A stretch of 64,000 nt of DNA from Saccharum officinarum. Lineage: Eukaryota; Streptophyta; Magnoliopsida; Poales; Poaceae. Below the pieces are notes generated by a model. It saw only the letters and a program-made list of their open reading frames with translations. It was not told where the DNA came from and did no database searches. A program made the translations under genes and the position numbers. Location of the stretch: assembly GCA_020631735.1 (NCBI GenBank), contig CM036159.1:100327670-100391669 (forward strand), read 5' to 3'. Of the stretch, positions 21,816 through 32,200 are shown piece by piece; positions within the stretch are counted from its first letter, which is position 1; the number at the start of each line of letters is the position of its first letter.

Positions 21816-22584
21816 TTAGCGAGTTTACTGTTAACAAGTGTATTTAAAACAAAAATGTGTTTGAAAAACGTGATTTCTAAACTAAAAGTGCGCCAGTGGT
21901 CATATCCTTTATGCCCAGTAAGGACTCTAAGTGGCTTATTTAAGTACTGACTTGGAGTTCTTGCACCATATTTCTCTTTCGTTGCTCATACGGCGTGCTA
22001 TTGTATGAGTGCCACTTAATTGAGTGGTAATGTATGGATCAGCTGCCTCTACGCCTCGGTAAGTGTGAGATGTGAGAGCATGATCGGATACACCGCCAAT
22101 CCAGGGAGAGTGCTTATATGATACTAGAGTACTTACATGTTTTACACATGTTTTTACAAAAGTGTCGCATGTGTGGTTGTTCCGTCCGTTGAGGCGATGC
22201 CGTTAATAGGGCGATCTTTTGGGTAGTTACTACCGTTGTACGTGTATTTGGGGATTCGTGTGGAGCGTGTAGGTAAATTTACTACTTTCATGCATTCATG
22301 AGGAATTGGGCTGAAATGAAATTTCTGCAGGTACATAACAACGTTTCTCGTGTAGAACGTATTAGTTATGTATATGAGAGATCGCATGTATGCCACCGAA
22401 TTCATCGCTAGATATTATTTATTTCATAAGTTTGTGAGAACATAAGAAACGTACATACATCATATTACGTGTGCATTTCATTCATGTCATGCATTCCTCC
22501 CCTTATAAAGTGATTATCCCCTTTTGATAAAAATTGTACCAACTTAAATATGTTCTCACCGGGTAATCAAAACTTTTGCTACAG
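21816..22584 (+). other. Untranslated leader of the gypsy element
   Basis: About 770 bp without an open frame of note, between the primer-binding site and the extra ORF. It ends CAAAACTTTTGCTACAG|ATG, where the CAG looks like a 3' splice site placed immediately before the start codon. Confidence 0.5.
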
Positions 22585-23595
22585 ATGGCCCGCACAAAGC
22601 AGACTGCCCGTAAGTCCATAGGTGGAAGAGCACCCCGACACCAGTTGGCCCAGCGGGAGCGCCGCAGCACGGACACCTTTCTGAGCGAGTTTGGCATGCC
22701 AACCTTGCTTTGGAGAGTGCTCCATGATGTGGGGTACCCAGAGGGTCAGGAGCCGGTGTACTCTTGGAGTGAGAGCCAGTTAGCTGAGGATGAACTTGCA
22801 GTAGTGGAGATCACAGTCCCTGCTCTTGGTGATGCTCCAGAGTGAGATGGTTGACACTTGGAGTTTGAGGGACACACTCCGGTTGAGGGTGCAGAGGGAG
22901 CAGCTTTCTGTGTCATTAGAGACATAATGAGCAGATTTCCTAACGAGCTAGCAGCAGCCTTGGTTGGCACTTTTCCGAGGGATGATCCTCGCGATGCCAT
23001 TTGGGTGCAGCCGCAAGGAAGCGCCTTGGTCAGAGGCCCACACGAAGAACAGGCTAGCGATAACCACGCTATGAGTGCTATGTATGCAGCTATCAGAGCA
23101 TACCAGAGTCTTGAGTGTACCTATTGGACATTGACCGGTTTGCGTGGTGATGATCGACTCAAAGCAAGAAAACAGAAGAAGCAGACACGTGCTATAGCTA
23201 GTTTGCAGGAGCAGTTGGCTGACATGAGCTTGCAGCGAGACCAAGCTCTAGAGAGAGGTGATAGTGCTCTACAGCGGGTGCATACGTTGACTCAGGCCAA
23301 CAACAATGCAGACCACATGATTGGACAGTTGGTTCAGGAGAGGAATGAAGCCTAGAATGAGAGGGACCTTCTGAGGCAGAGGGTCGAGGAGCTAGAGGAG
23401 TATAACGTCAACTTGCATGAGGAGTTTCACGCGCTCTACAACGGGATTAGGCCGTATGCTCCTCCAGACGCTGTCGTTATGGACGTCGACGACGAGGAGG
23501 ATGAGCCTGCAGTTGCACCTGCCGACGATGATGACGTCGCTACTAAGGGTAGCGATGGTGACGTCTCCGACCCCGATGATGGCCCCGAGGAGTAG
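22585..23595 (+). pseudogene. Retrotransposon extra ORF with histone-H3-tail N-terminus, three stops
   Basis: The ATG at 22585 opens MARTKQTARKSIGGRAPRHQ and continues LA. After the Met, residues 1-10 are identical to histone H3, and 18 of residues 1-21 match; changes fall at H3 positions 11 (T to I), 14 (K to R) and 18 (K to H). K4, K9, S10, R2, R8 and R17 are kept. Nothing after residue 21 resembles H3. The same frame runs to 23595 with stops at 22843 (TGA), 22852 (TGA) and 23353 (TAG). The first 86 codons are still uninterrupted. The middle reads MSRFPNELAAALVGTFPRDD, then a heptad-rich coiled coil (IASLQEQLADMSLQRDQALE, LLRQRVEELEEYNVNLHEEF), and the C-terminus is very acidic (MDVDDEEDEP ... 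DPDDGPEE). It lies upstream of gag in a position where some gypsy lineages carry an additional ORF. No enzyme motif. The H3 identity is far beyond chance; capture from a histone gene or selection for mimicry are both possible. Confidence 0.85.
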
Positions 23596-23955
23596 GCTAG
23601 TTGCTTTGCGTTAGCTACTAGGCCCTGTCGCGGTGACCTTTCTTTTGGTTTCATGTACCTTGGTGTATCTCGTTCGAACCTTGAGACTTGGTAGTATGTT
23701 AGAACTTGGTTGGTCATGCGATACCTGAGCGCATAAAAGTTCAGTGTATGTATGCTGGTAACTTGGTTGTGTGGGCGTGATATTTGCATTCAAAGTAATT
23801 TAATTAGTGGTGTTGTTTTAATTGGAATGCGATTATTGTGTCTCTGTTTTATTGTATGACTTGTTCTCTCCAATGAATTCAGTATGGCATAATTTTTTTT
23901 TTACTCACAATTACTACAGCTTCACTTAATCATTACTTGTTGTTGAAATATGCAG
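23596..23955 (+). other. Spacer between extra ORF and gag
   Basis: 360 bp with no frame. It ends with a T-rich tract (ATTTTTTTTTTACTC), a branch-like CTTCACTTAAT and GAAATATGCAG|ATG, again a splice-acceptor-like CAG directly before a start codon. Confidence 0.5.
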
Positions 23956-25145
23956 ATGGCAAACACTCGCCGCGTCACGTATGAGGCTGCTGAAACTGGT
24001 GGTAATGGTGCTGGGGCAGGTGGGAGTGGTGAAAATAACATCAACCATAATGAGCCACACCCAGAACCACATTTGACGCCTCCTCTACCGCTCACTGTAG
24101 AGGTATTCTTTGCGCAGTTTCTTGGAAGTCAGCGCAATGCCGAGCAATCGCAGAAGAACATGGAAGATTTTCTGCGTACCATTGCCAACAATGTTCAACG
24201 CGGTAACAACCAAGGTGGTGGCAATGGGGTGAATTAGTACAGCAATTTCAAGGATTTCATGGACACCAGGCCACCGATTTTCAAGGAAGCAACAGAGCCA
24301 CTTGACGCTGAAGAATAGATCAACACCATGGAAGATAAGTTCGTGTGTTAAGGCTGACTAAAGTACTGAAGACAGAATATGCTGCACATTGGTTACAAGG
24401 ACCAGCAGGGATGTGGTGGAAGCATCATCGCACCACCTTCCCTCTAAATGCTCAGATCTCATGAAGAGAGTTCACTGAAGCCTTCCGTGGAGTTTATATT
24501 CCACCAGGGTTGGTTGAGATGAAGTTAGGAGAGTTCTTGGCTTTAAACCAGGGCACCAAAACCGTGACGCAGTATTTGCATGCCTTCAACAACTTGTGTC
24601 GTTATGCCCCGACATGGTTGACACAGATGCTAAGAGAATTGCTAGTTTCAAGAGAGGGTTAAGTCTGAAGATGATGAAGCATGTGGGTACCAATACCCGC
24701 CCAGATTCAATGACTTCATCAGTGATTATCTGAAACAAGAGAAGAATAACAATGCGTACACTGCATCCAAAACTCGCAAGAGGGCCTTTGAGTTAGGACC
24801 ATCATAGCCAAGAGTTCTCACTGCTAATCGTTCTGCCTATCGTCTGTCTGCACCAGGTGCAAGGTTTAGGCCACCACAACATAAAATCCAGAACTATAAG
24901 GGACCGCAGAAGCCGTACAAGATGGCCGTGCCGCCAGCAAAGACATCCGCAGCTGCGGGACAAGGCAACTCTAAGGGAGCTATAGGATCTGCTAGTACAG
25001 TGAAGGGACCCTGCTACAATTGTGATAGCCAGGCCACTTTTCAAAGTTCTGTCCTCCCGCCCAGAAAGAAGCAACCGACCTATACTGCTCGGGTACACCA
25101 CACCACTGTGGATGAGATTCCTGAGGGAGAGCCTATAACCTGGTA
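23956..25145 (+). pseudogene. Ty3/gypsy gag, broken
   Basis: The start MANTRRVTYEAAETGG is followed by a Gly/Asn-rich region and an N-terminal gag frame that ends in a stop at 24237. Gag-like sequence continues in shifting frames (RPPIFKEATEPLDAE, a capsid-like TEPLDAEEW position; KLGEFLALNQGTKTVTQYL). At about 25013 a nucleocapsid remnant GPCYNCDS has the first C-x2-C of a zinc knuckle, but the downstream His and Cys are gone. Several frameshifts and stops mean no Gag can be made. Confidence 0.7.
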
Positions 25146-25149
25146 AGTT

Positions 25150-26915
25150 TCCTATTAACCAAAACCCTGCAGTTGTTCTATTTGATTCTGGATCATCACA
25201 TTCTTTCATGAGTCAAGCATTTGCACGGAAACATGAACAACTATGCACAGATTTGAGTTATGGTTACCATATAAGTTCAGCGGGGCTGATGTTTTTAACC
25301 AATCAGATGGTTAGAGGGGCAACCTTGAATTAGGTAGTCGAAAGTTTCGAGTGAACTTGATAGTTATGCCTGGACTAGTTTCTGGATGTCATCATAGGGA
25401 TGAATTGGATGAAGGATTGAGGAACAGTTATAGATACAGGAAGTTGGGTACTACCCTTAGGGATCCCCAGGGTGAGGGTACTTTTCAGGTACCATTGCCT
25501 AAAAGAACAGACCTGTGAGTGTGACATGTGCTATGGAAGTCATGTCCTATTCATCAGATTTCGGTAGTGTGTGAGTTTCCGGATGTGTTCCAGATGAGTT
25601 ACCTGGTCTTTCCGCCAGATAGGGATGTTGAGTTTGGAATTGAGTTGATCCCCGGGACAGCTCCAATTTCAAGGAGATCTTATCGGATGCCTTCGAATGA
25701 GTTAGCTAAGCTGAAGAAGCAACTAGAGGAATTGTTGAAAAAGGGGTTATCCGACCAAGTAAGTATGAATGGGAATGTCCTGCCTTGTTTGTGAAGAAAA
25801 AGAAAGAGGGTGCTTTGAGAATGTGTGTGGATTATAGGCCTCTTAATGTTGTAACTATTAAGAATAAGTATCCCTTGCCTCATATTGATGTTTTGTTCGA
25901 TCAGTTAGCCAAACCAGAGTGTTCTCCAAGATAGATTTTAAGATCGGGTTACCATCAGATAAAGATTAGGCCGCAAGATATACCGAAAACCGTATTTTCC
26001 ACCCAGATACGGGTTGTACGAGTATCTTGTTACATTCTTTGGCTTAACAAATGCTCCTGCATACTTTATGTATCTGTTGAATACGGTTTTCATGCCAGAA
26101 TTGGATAAGTTTATGGTTGTGTTCATTGATGATATTCTAGTGTACTCTGAGAACGAGAAAGATCATGAAGAACATCTGAGAATTGTCTTGACCAGACTTA
26201 GAGATCATAAGTTTGTATGCTAAGTTTAGCAAGTGTGAATTTTGGTTGAAAAAAGTTCCTTTCCTTGGTCACATTCTGTCAGAAAATGGAGTTTCAGTAG
26301 ATCCGAGTAAAGTGCAAGAGGTTATGGATTGAAAGATACACAACCACAGTTTTGGAAGTTAGAAGTTTCTTAGGATAGCTGGTTACTATCGCCGTTTTTA
26401 TACCAGATTTCTCGAAGATTGCCAAAGCCAATGATAAGTCTATTACAGAAAGATCACAAGTTTGTGTGGACAGAGGAGTGTGAGACAGCTTTCCACACCT
26501 TGCGGAAACTATTGACCACTGCTCCAGTTCTAGCGTAACCGGACATTGAGAAACCTTTTGATTGTGTTTGTGTGACACCTCAAAAATAGGATTAGGTTGT
26601 GTTCTTATGAGAAGGAAGAGTCATTGCTTATGCCTCCGCCAGTTGAGAAAGCATGAGATCAACTATCCGACACATGATCTTGAACTTGTTGCGTAGTGCA
26701 TGCATTAAAAATTTGGAGACATTACTTACTTGGTAATATGTGCAATATTTTCACCGATCACAAGAGTCTCAAGTATATTTTCACCAACTAGAATTGAACA
26801 TGAGAGAGCGAAGATGGTTAGAATTAATCAAAGATTACAACTTGAATGTGCAGTATCATCCTGGAAAGGCCAATGTAGTGGCAGATGCTTTGAGTAGAAC
26901 GTCACATTGCTGAAT
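25150..26915 (+). pseudogene. Ty3/gypsy protease, reverse transcriptase and RNase H remnants
   Basis: Protease is marked by LFDSGSSHSF (about 25176-25207). Reverse transcriptase follows: [60 protein letters not shown] and the active-site block [11 protein letters not shown] (about 26115-26148). RNase H remnants include a [13 protein letters not shown] stretch and [12 protein letters not shown] (about 26750-26785). Order PR-RT-RH before integrase identifies Ty3/gypsy. Multiple stops and frameshifts interrupt all parts. Confidence 0.85.
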
Positions 26916-27089
26916 GCGCAACCTTTGCTCGAAGATGGTTTTGATCTGATGCACCCTGCGTGTTACATAGTATTCAGATTAGTTGCTCTTTGGAGAGTAA
27001 GAATAATAGAAGGCTAGAAAACCGATAAAGGGATATTCCACATCAAAGGAAAATTAAAAGAAGAATCATCTAAGCACTTTAGAGTGGAT

Positions 27090-28220
27090 GAACAGGATGT
27101 GTGTTGTTTGACGACCGTCTTGTTGTTCCCAAGGATCGGGAGCTTAAGAATAAACTTATGGATGAGGCTCACCTTTCTAAGCTATCTATCTATCCCAGAA
27201 GTAGCAAGATGTACCAAGAACTAAGACCTCGTTATTGGTGGACAAAAATAAAGAAAGAGATTGCAGCATATGTGGCTAGATGTGACATATGTTGTAAGGT
27301 AAAAGCCATTCATATGAGACCTACCGGATTATTGCAACCTTTGTTCGTACCTAGTTGGAAGTGGGATGATATAAGTATGGATTTCATCACAGGTTTGCCC
27401 ACTACTCAGAAAGGACATGATTCGATTTGGGTAATCGTGGATATCTTACAAAGACATCTCACTTTTTACCAGTCAAGACAGATTATCGACCACCTCAATA
27501 TGCCGAGAAGTATATTGCTGAGATTATGAGATTGCATGGCATACCAAAAGACTATAGTGTCTGACAGAGGGTCACAATTCACAGCTCACTTTTGGGAACA
27601 CTTGCACAAATGATTGGGAACTAGTTTCATCCGTAGTACTGCTATCATCTCAGACAGATGGTCAGACCGAAAGAGTTAATGCTGTTCTGGAGGATATGTT
27701 GAGAGCCTGTGTGTTATCTTCTAAGGGGTTCATAGGAGTCATGGTTACCCTTAGCAAGAATTTGCTTACAATAATAGTTATCAAGAAAGTATCAAAATGG
27801 CACCATTCAAAGCTTTGTATGGCAGAAAGTGTAGAACACACTAAACTGGATCGAGCTAGGAGAAAGAAGATATTATGGTATTGACTTCGTAGAAGAAACG
27901 AGAAGAAAGTGCATATCATTCAGCAAATATGAAAGCAGCTCAATCATTTTAGAAAAGCTATGCGGATAGAAGGAGAAGACGCTTGTGTTCGAAGTTGGTG
28001 ACTATGTTTATCTGAAAGTCACGCCAATGAAGAAGAAACGGTTTGAAGTACGCAGAAAGCTCGCAGCCAGATTTGTGGGACCATACAAGATCTTGGAAAA
28101 AAAAGGCCCAGTAGCTTATAAGTTAGAGTTACCTGAGACAATGGGTGCTATATTTCCAGTTTTTCATGTATCGCATCTCAAGAAGTGTTTGCGCGTTCCA
28201 GAGGAAAGAATCGAACCCTG
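27090..28220 (+). pseudogene. Ty3/gypsy integrase remnant
   Basis: The frame 27101-27529 carries the zinc-binding region: EAHLSKLSIYPRSSKMYQEL, YWWTKIKKEI and CDICCKVK. The second His expected near SI(H)P is Tyr here, so the HHCC finger is impaired. The catalytic-core start WDDISMDFITGLPTTQKGHD follows, and later core parts are frame-broken. The C-terminal part is open again at 27985-28221 (FEVGDYVYLKVTPMKKKRFE, LAARFVGPYKILEKKGPVAY, VFHVSHLKKCLRVPEE), the GPF/Y-type region of gypsy integrases. Confidence 0.85.
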
Positions 28221-28385
28221 AGGCATAAAGCTCAAGTCAATTTGGTATATCGTGAGCAACCAGTTCGTGTTTTGGACTCTAAAGAGAGGCTACTTGAAAC
28301 AGTGTGGTGAAAACATATAAGATACAGTGGAGTCATCATGATGAAGGAGATGCAACTTAGGAGGGTGAATATCTACAAAAGCTTA
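28221..28385 (+). pseudogene. Chromodomain remnant at integrase C-terminus
   Basis: In shifting frames the sequence reads VYREQPVRVLDSKERLLETV, then a stop, then IQWSHHDEGDAT and a stop in place of the expected Trp before E-x-E. YxExPVxxLD, xxWSHH and EATWExE-like words in this order are the hallmark of the C-terminal chromodomain of plant chromoviruses (Tekay/Del-like). In intact relatives this domain is thought to bind methylated histone H3 and guide integration. Here it cannot be made. Confidence 0.65.
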
Positions 28386-28440
28386 TGAGGATTTTTATAA
28401 CAAATGGTTCGTAACCCAAATCTCGGCATGAGATTTTTAT

Positions 28441-28452
28441 AAGGGGGAGGGC
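28441..28452 (+). other. Polypurine tract of the gypsy element
   Basis: AAGGGGGAGGGC immediately precedes the LTR start TGTAACACCCC and is the expected plus-strand primer site. Confidence 0.75.
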
Positions 28453-29050
28453 TGTAACACCCCTTGGTGTTAAGCATGCATTAACATCCCAAAGCATGAT
28501 CATTAGCACACATACATGTTCATCATCACATGCAATATATGTTGAAATTAAATTTAAGTGTGAAAAACATCTGTTTGAAACCTAAATTATTGCATTTGCT
28601 TGCTAAAAGAGGTAAACTTGTTTGGCTATAACTTTAAATGACTTAGAATTAATTAACATGATTTTTGGAGCAACTTTGTATTCAAAATCTCCAAATTTTG
28701 CTTTTAAAAATATTCTAGAAAAATAAGTTTTTCATTTAAAAATTGGACTTTAAATCACTAATTCAAAATCTATTTAGAATTTTGAAAAGTGCCCTAAATG
28801 AAAGTTGTAGAGAATTAAATTGTGAACAACTTTTGTTTTGGGGACAACTTGTGAAAATGCCTTTTCATCTTCAAAATTTGAATTTGAATCATTAGAAAAT
28901 CTGGAATTTATTTATAAAAGAAAAAGGAGTTCTCAGCTTTACCGGCCGCCGCCCCTTCCGGCCCAACGGCCGAAGCCGGCCCGATCTGCCCGCATCCCGC
29001 CCGCGCTCCTCGTGCCCACGCCTCGCCTCTCCTCGGCCGGCCCACGCCGC
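28453..29050 (+). mobile_element. 3' LTR of the gypsy chromovirus, left part
   Basis: It begins TGTAACACCCCTTGGTG, a typical LTR start, and after 598 bp it is interrupted by a copia element whose LTR starts at 29051. The GC-rich sequence resuming at 35456 may be the continuation of this LTR, but I could not align it with the 5' LTR, which lacks the corresponding part. Confidence 0.7.
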
Positions 29051-31013
29051 TGAAAGGTCTTGATGGCTAGAGGGGGGGTGAATAGCCTTTTAAAACTTTC
29101 TACAAAGACAAGCTAAACAAGTTTATCAATATAACAAATAGCGAGATGCGAGTTTTGCTTAGCCTACGGGGTGTTTGCAAGCCACCTAACCAATTCACAA
29201 TTCTAATATATTTGCACTCAACCGCACAAGTCAAACCGTATAATTTAACTACAACTAAAGCTAGCTAGCTACACAAGCTAAGAGTTACACTAACAAGCTA
29301 GCAAGGTAACTAAGAAATTAATACAAGAGAGAGTTAGGAGGAAATCACCGAGGGGCGAAGTATTGAGCCAACCAATCAATATGATCAAGAGATGAATACC
29401 ACAATATACAACCACCGGGATCGATCAAACACAATAAGAATGATGACACGAAAATTTATCCCGAGGTTCACGTGCTTGCCGGCACGCTAGTCCCCGTTGT
29501 GTCCCTCTTCACCACGTGGTTCGGTGGCTAATCGGTCTCACACCGAGCCTCTCAAAAGGCGCCACAAGAACCTACCAAATGGCAAAAGGTTGCAATGACA
29601 CGAAGCAATTTACTAATGTTGCCTTTGGCGCTTCACCGAGGTAGGCACAAGCCCCTCACAATCACTGGAGGTGGCCAAGAACAATCACCAACTCTTGCCA
29701 ACGCCTCCAAGCTGCTCCAAGCCGTCTAGGTGGCGGCAACCACCAAGAGAAACAAGAATCCCGCAGCAAATCAACCACCAAGTGCCAACTAGATGCAATC
29801 TCACAATGCAAATGCACTTGGATCACTCAATCTCACTTCGAATATGCAAAGAAGCAAGAGAGATGAGTGGGAGGGGAGTTGCTTAGCTCAAAGTGCTCAC
29901 AAGTATGTCAAATGTTCGAGAGTGAGAGTCTTGAGCCGACCAACGAGTATTTATAGACGTACCCCTTCGAATAGAGCCGTTAGAAACTTAAACAGCCGAA
30001 ATCGCGCTGACCGGACGCGCTGGTCCAACTGACCGGACGCGCCGGTCGCACAACGGCTAACTCGTGAAGTACTGACCGGACGCGCTGGTCCAACTAACCG
30101 GACGCGCCGGTTGTCCAACGGCTAACTGCGAAGCAACGACCGGACGCGCTGGAAACGACCGGACGCGCTGGTCCCGAGAATGACCGGACGCGCTGGTCGC
30201 CTGAGCAGCGCTCAACGAAACAGTGACCGGACGCGGTGAAGAAAATAACCAGACGCGACAGTGCCAGCGTCCGGTTAGAGTCCAGTAAGCTCCCTGAACG
30301 ACCGGACGCGTCCGATCATCAGTGACCGGACGCGCCTCGCGTCCGATCATCGAACTGAAAAACGCGCAGACACTGAACACTGACCGGACGCGTCCGGTCA
30401 TGCAAGGACCGCGTCCGGTTCAGCGTCCGGTCACCTCTGTGACCTCCGTTCGCCTCTGTTTCTTTTCCGGACTTTCGGCGTAGTGGAAAATAGTCGTTTC
30501 AACTCCTCGAAAACGCCTGAATCCCGCCTCGCAAGCTCGGCGGGAGGGAGAGAGGATCCCAAACCCTCTCTACCGCTCAAACTCCACCGCCTTCATAAAC
30601 GTGCTAACACCACCAAGTGATCTTCGTCATGTGTGAGTGTGTTAGCATTTTCACAATAATTTTTCGAGGCGATATTAGTTCTATCCAAATGCATATGATT
30701 ATGAAATGCACATCTAGAGGCACTTAGGAGTTCAATAGCCGCGTCATTCCCCTCTTTATAGTACAACTATCTATCCTATAATGTAACCACACCCACTAGG
30801 TGTCTTGGTTACTAAAACACAACCCTTAAGCATATACCTTTGTCTTGATCACATAGGGTTGCGTCCAAATCCAAGTGTGGCCATCATGATCACCATGTCC
30901 ATCTTGCCACCAAACTTGGAATGTACTAATCCTCATATGCTACATACAACTTAGGCATAGGATTAGTACTTAGGCATTGTCACTAATTACCAACACCAAA
31001 CATAGGACTTTCA
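29051..31013 (-). mobile_element. 3' LTR of truncated copia element
   Basis: On the + strand the LTR runs from TGAAAGGTCTTGATGGCTAG to CATAGGACTTTCA; on its own strand it starts TGAAAG and ends CTTTCA. A polypurine tract (inverse of ATCTCCCCCTTG, 31014-31025) lies just outside on the internal side. It shares its ends with the LTRs at 46904 and 55721. The core (30000-30450) holds an array of the 10-mer ACCGGACGCG. Confidence 0.8.
30003..30440. repeat. ACCGGACGCG motif array inside copia LTR
   Basis: About 11 exact copies of ACCGGACGCG, plus inverse copies CGCGTCCGGT, in about 430 bp. Several copies sit in palindromes such as GACCGGACGCGTCCGGTC. Spacing is irregular (16-60 bp). Confidence 0.9.
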
Positions 31014-32200
31014 ATCTCCCCCTTGTTGGTAATTGGTGACAAACCTTTCACAAAGATGTTATGATAAAATTTTGATTGAACCCATGTCACATTGTCCAAG
31101 TATATTACCATGTGTAAGAATTATGGACATGTGATCATGAATTCAAATTGATAGCAATGGCCCCCCCTACATGTATGCTATATGTTTGGATTTTGGAAGC
31201 ATACATGTTAGATAGGAAAATATAGGAGCATTGACTATCAATAGGTGCTAAGTGTTTAAGATTATAGACCTTTGAAGCGTGATACCATCGGAGTAGCGAT
31301 AAACACCATCTTAGCACCTTGTGTAGTTAGATACCACTTGTAAAAACACAAACATAATTGGAAACCTCGTGAGATCAACATTATAAGCAAGGTTCTAGTA
31401 CCACTTCCAAAAACATGAAGCAAGAAAAAATCTAACTACTTCCTATTTATGCTAGTACCACAATACATCATTCAAATTATACTAGCAAGTCACCACACAA
31501 GCAATGTATCGGAGAAAAAGAAATGCATAACTATGCATCATACATATGAAGTGCACATAGAAATGCAACATTCATGTTTAAGAGCTTGCTCCCCCTACTT
31601 GTGTGCTCAAAATTTTAGTTGATCCCCTTCTTTTATCAATTCTCCCCCTTTAGGATTTAACTTTGTGAACAACATTTTTCTCCCCCTTTATGCTTTTCTC
31701 CCCCTTTGTGCTTCTCCCCCTTTGAGTTATATCTTTGTAAACAACATTTTCTCCCCCTTTGGCACCAATTGACCACAAGGAGCAGACTTTAGATAGATTA
31801 TCATGTTAAAAAATGGGGTGAGGATCAAGTTTATGATTCAACCTAGATTGCTTGCACAAATAAAAAACTTTGGTTTGATCCAAGGGCAAGCTTCTTCACA
31901 CCTCACTAGAAAGGTTATCATGCACCATGTTGAAGCAAATATTTAGACAAGTTTTCTAGATTAAACACTTAGGATCACAAGCTACTTAAACAAGTTATAT
32001 GCTACCACTAGATCATACAAGTCATGGAAACAATAGTGGCACCATATAAACTTCAAATTCATTTGATTTTCATAAATGAGCCTAGAACATGTAAATTATG
32101 ACTAGATGCACTAAACAAGTCCTTGGCATAGAATGTATGACATATCAACCAATTGTACCTTGGGGCTCGAATGAGAGGCATGTCATATCATGGAGGTGCA
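31014..32200 (-). other. Untranslated 3' internal region of copia element
   Basis: About 1.2 kb between the end of pol and the 3' LTR, AT-rich, with repeated CTCCCCCTTT blocks (31560-31760). No open frame of note, so I see no envelope-like gene. Confidence 0.6.

Noticed and set aside
22585..22650. A genuine histone H3 gene
   Set aside because: The match ends at residue 21; the histone fold is absent and the frame lies between a primer-binding site and gag.
30003..30440. A CRISPR-like or satellite array
   Set aside because: Spacing is irregular, units are only 10 bp and in both orientations, and the array sits inside an LTR of a eukaryotic element.
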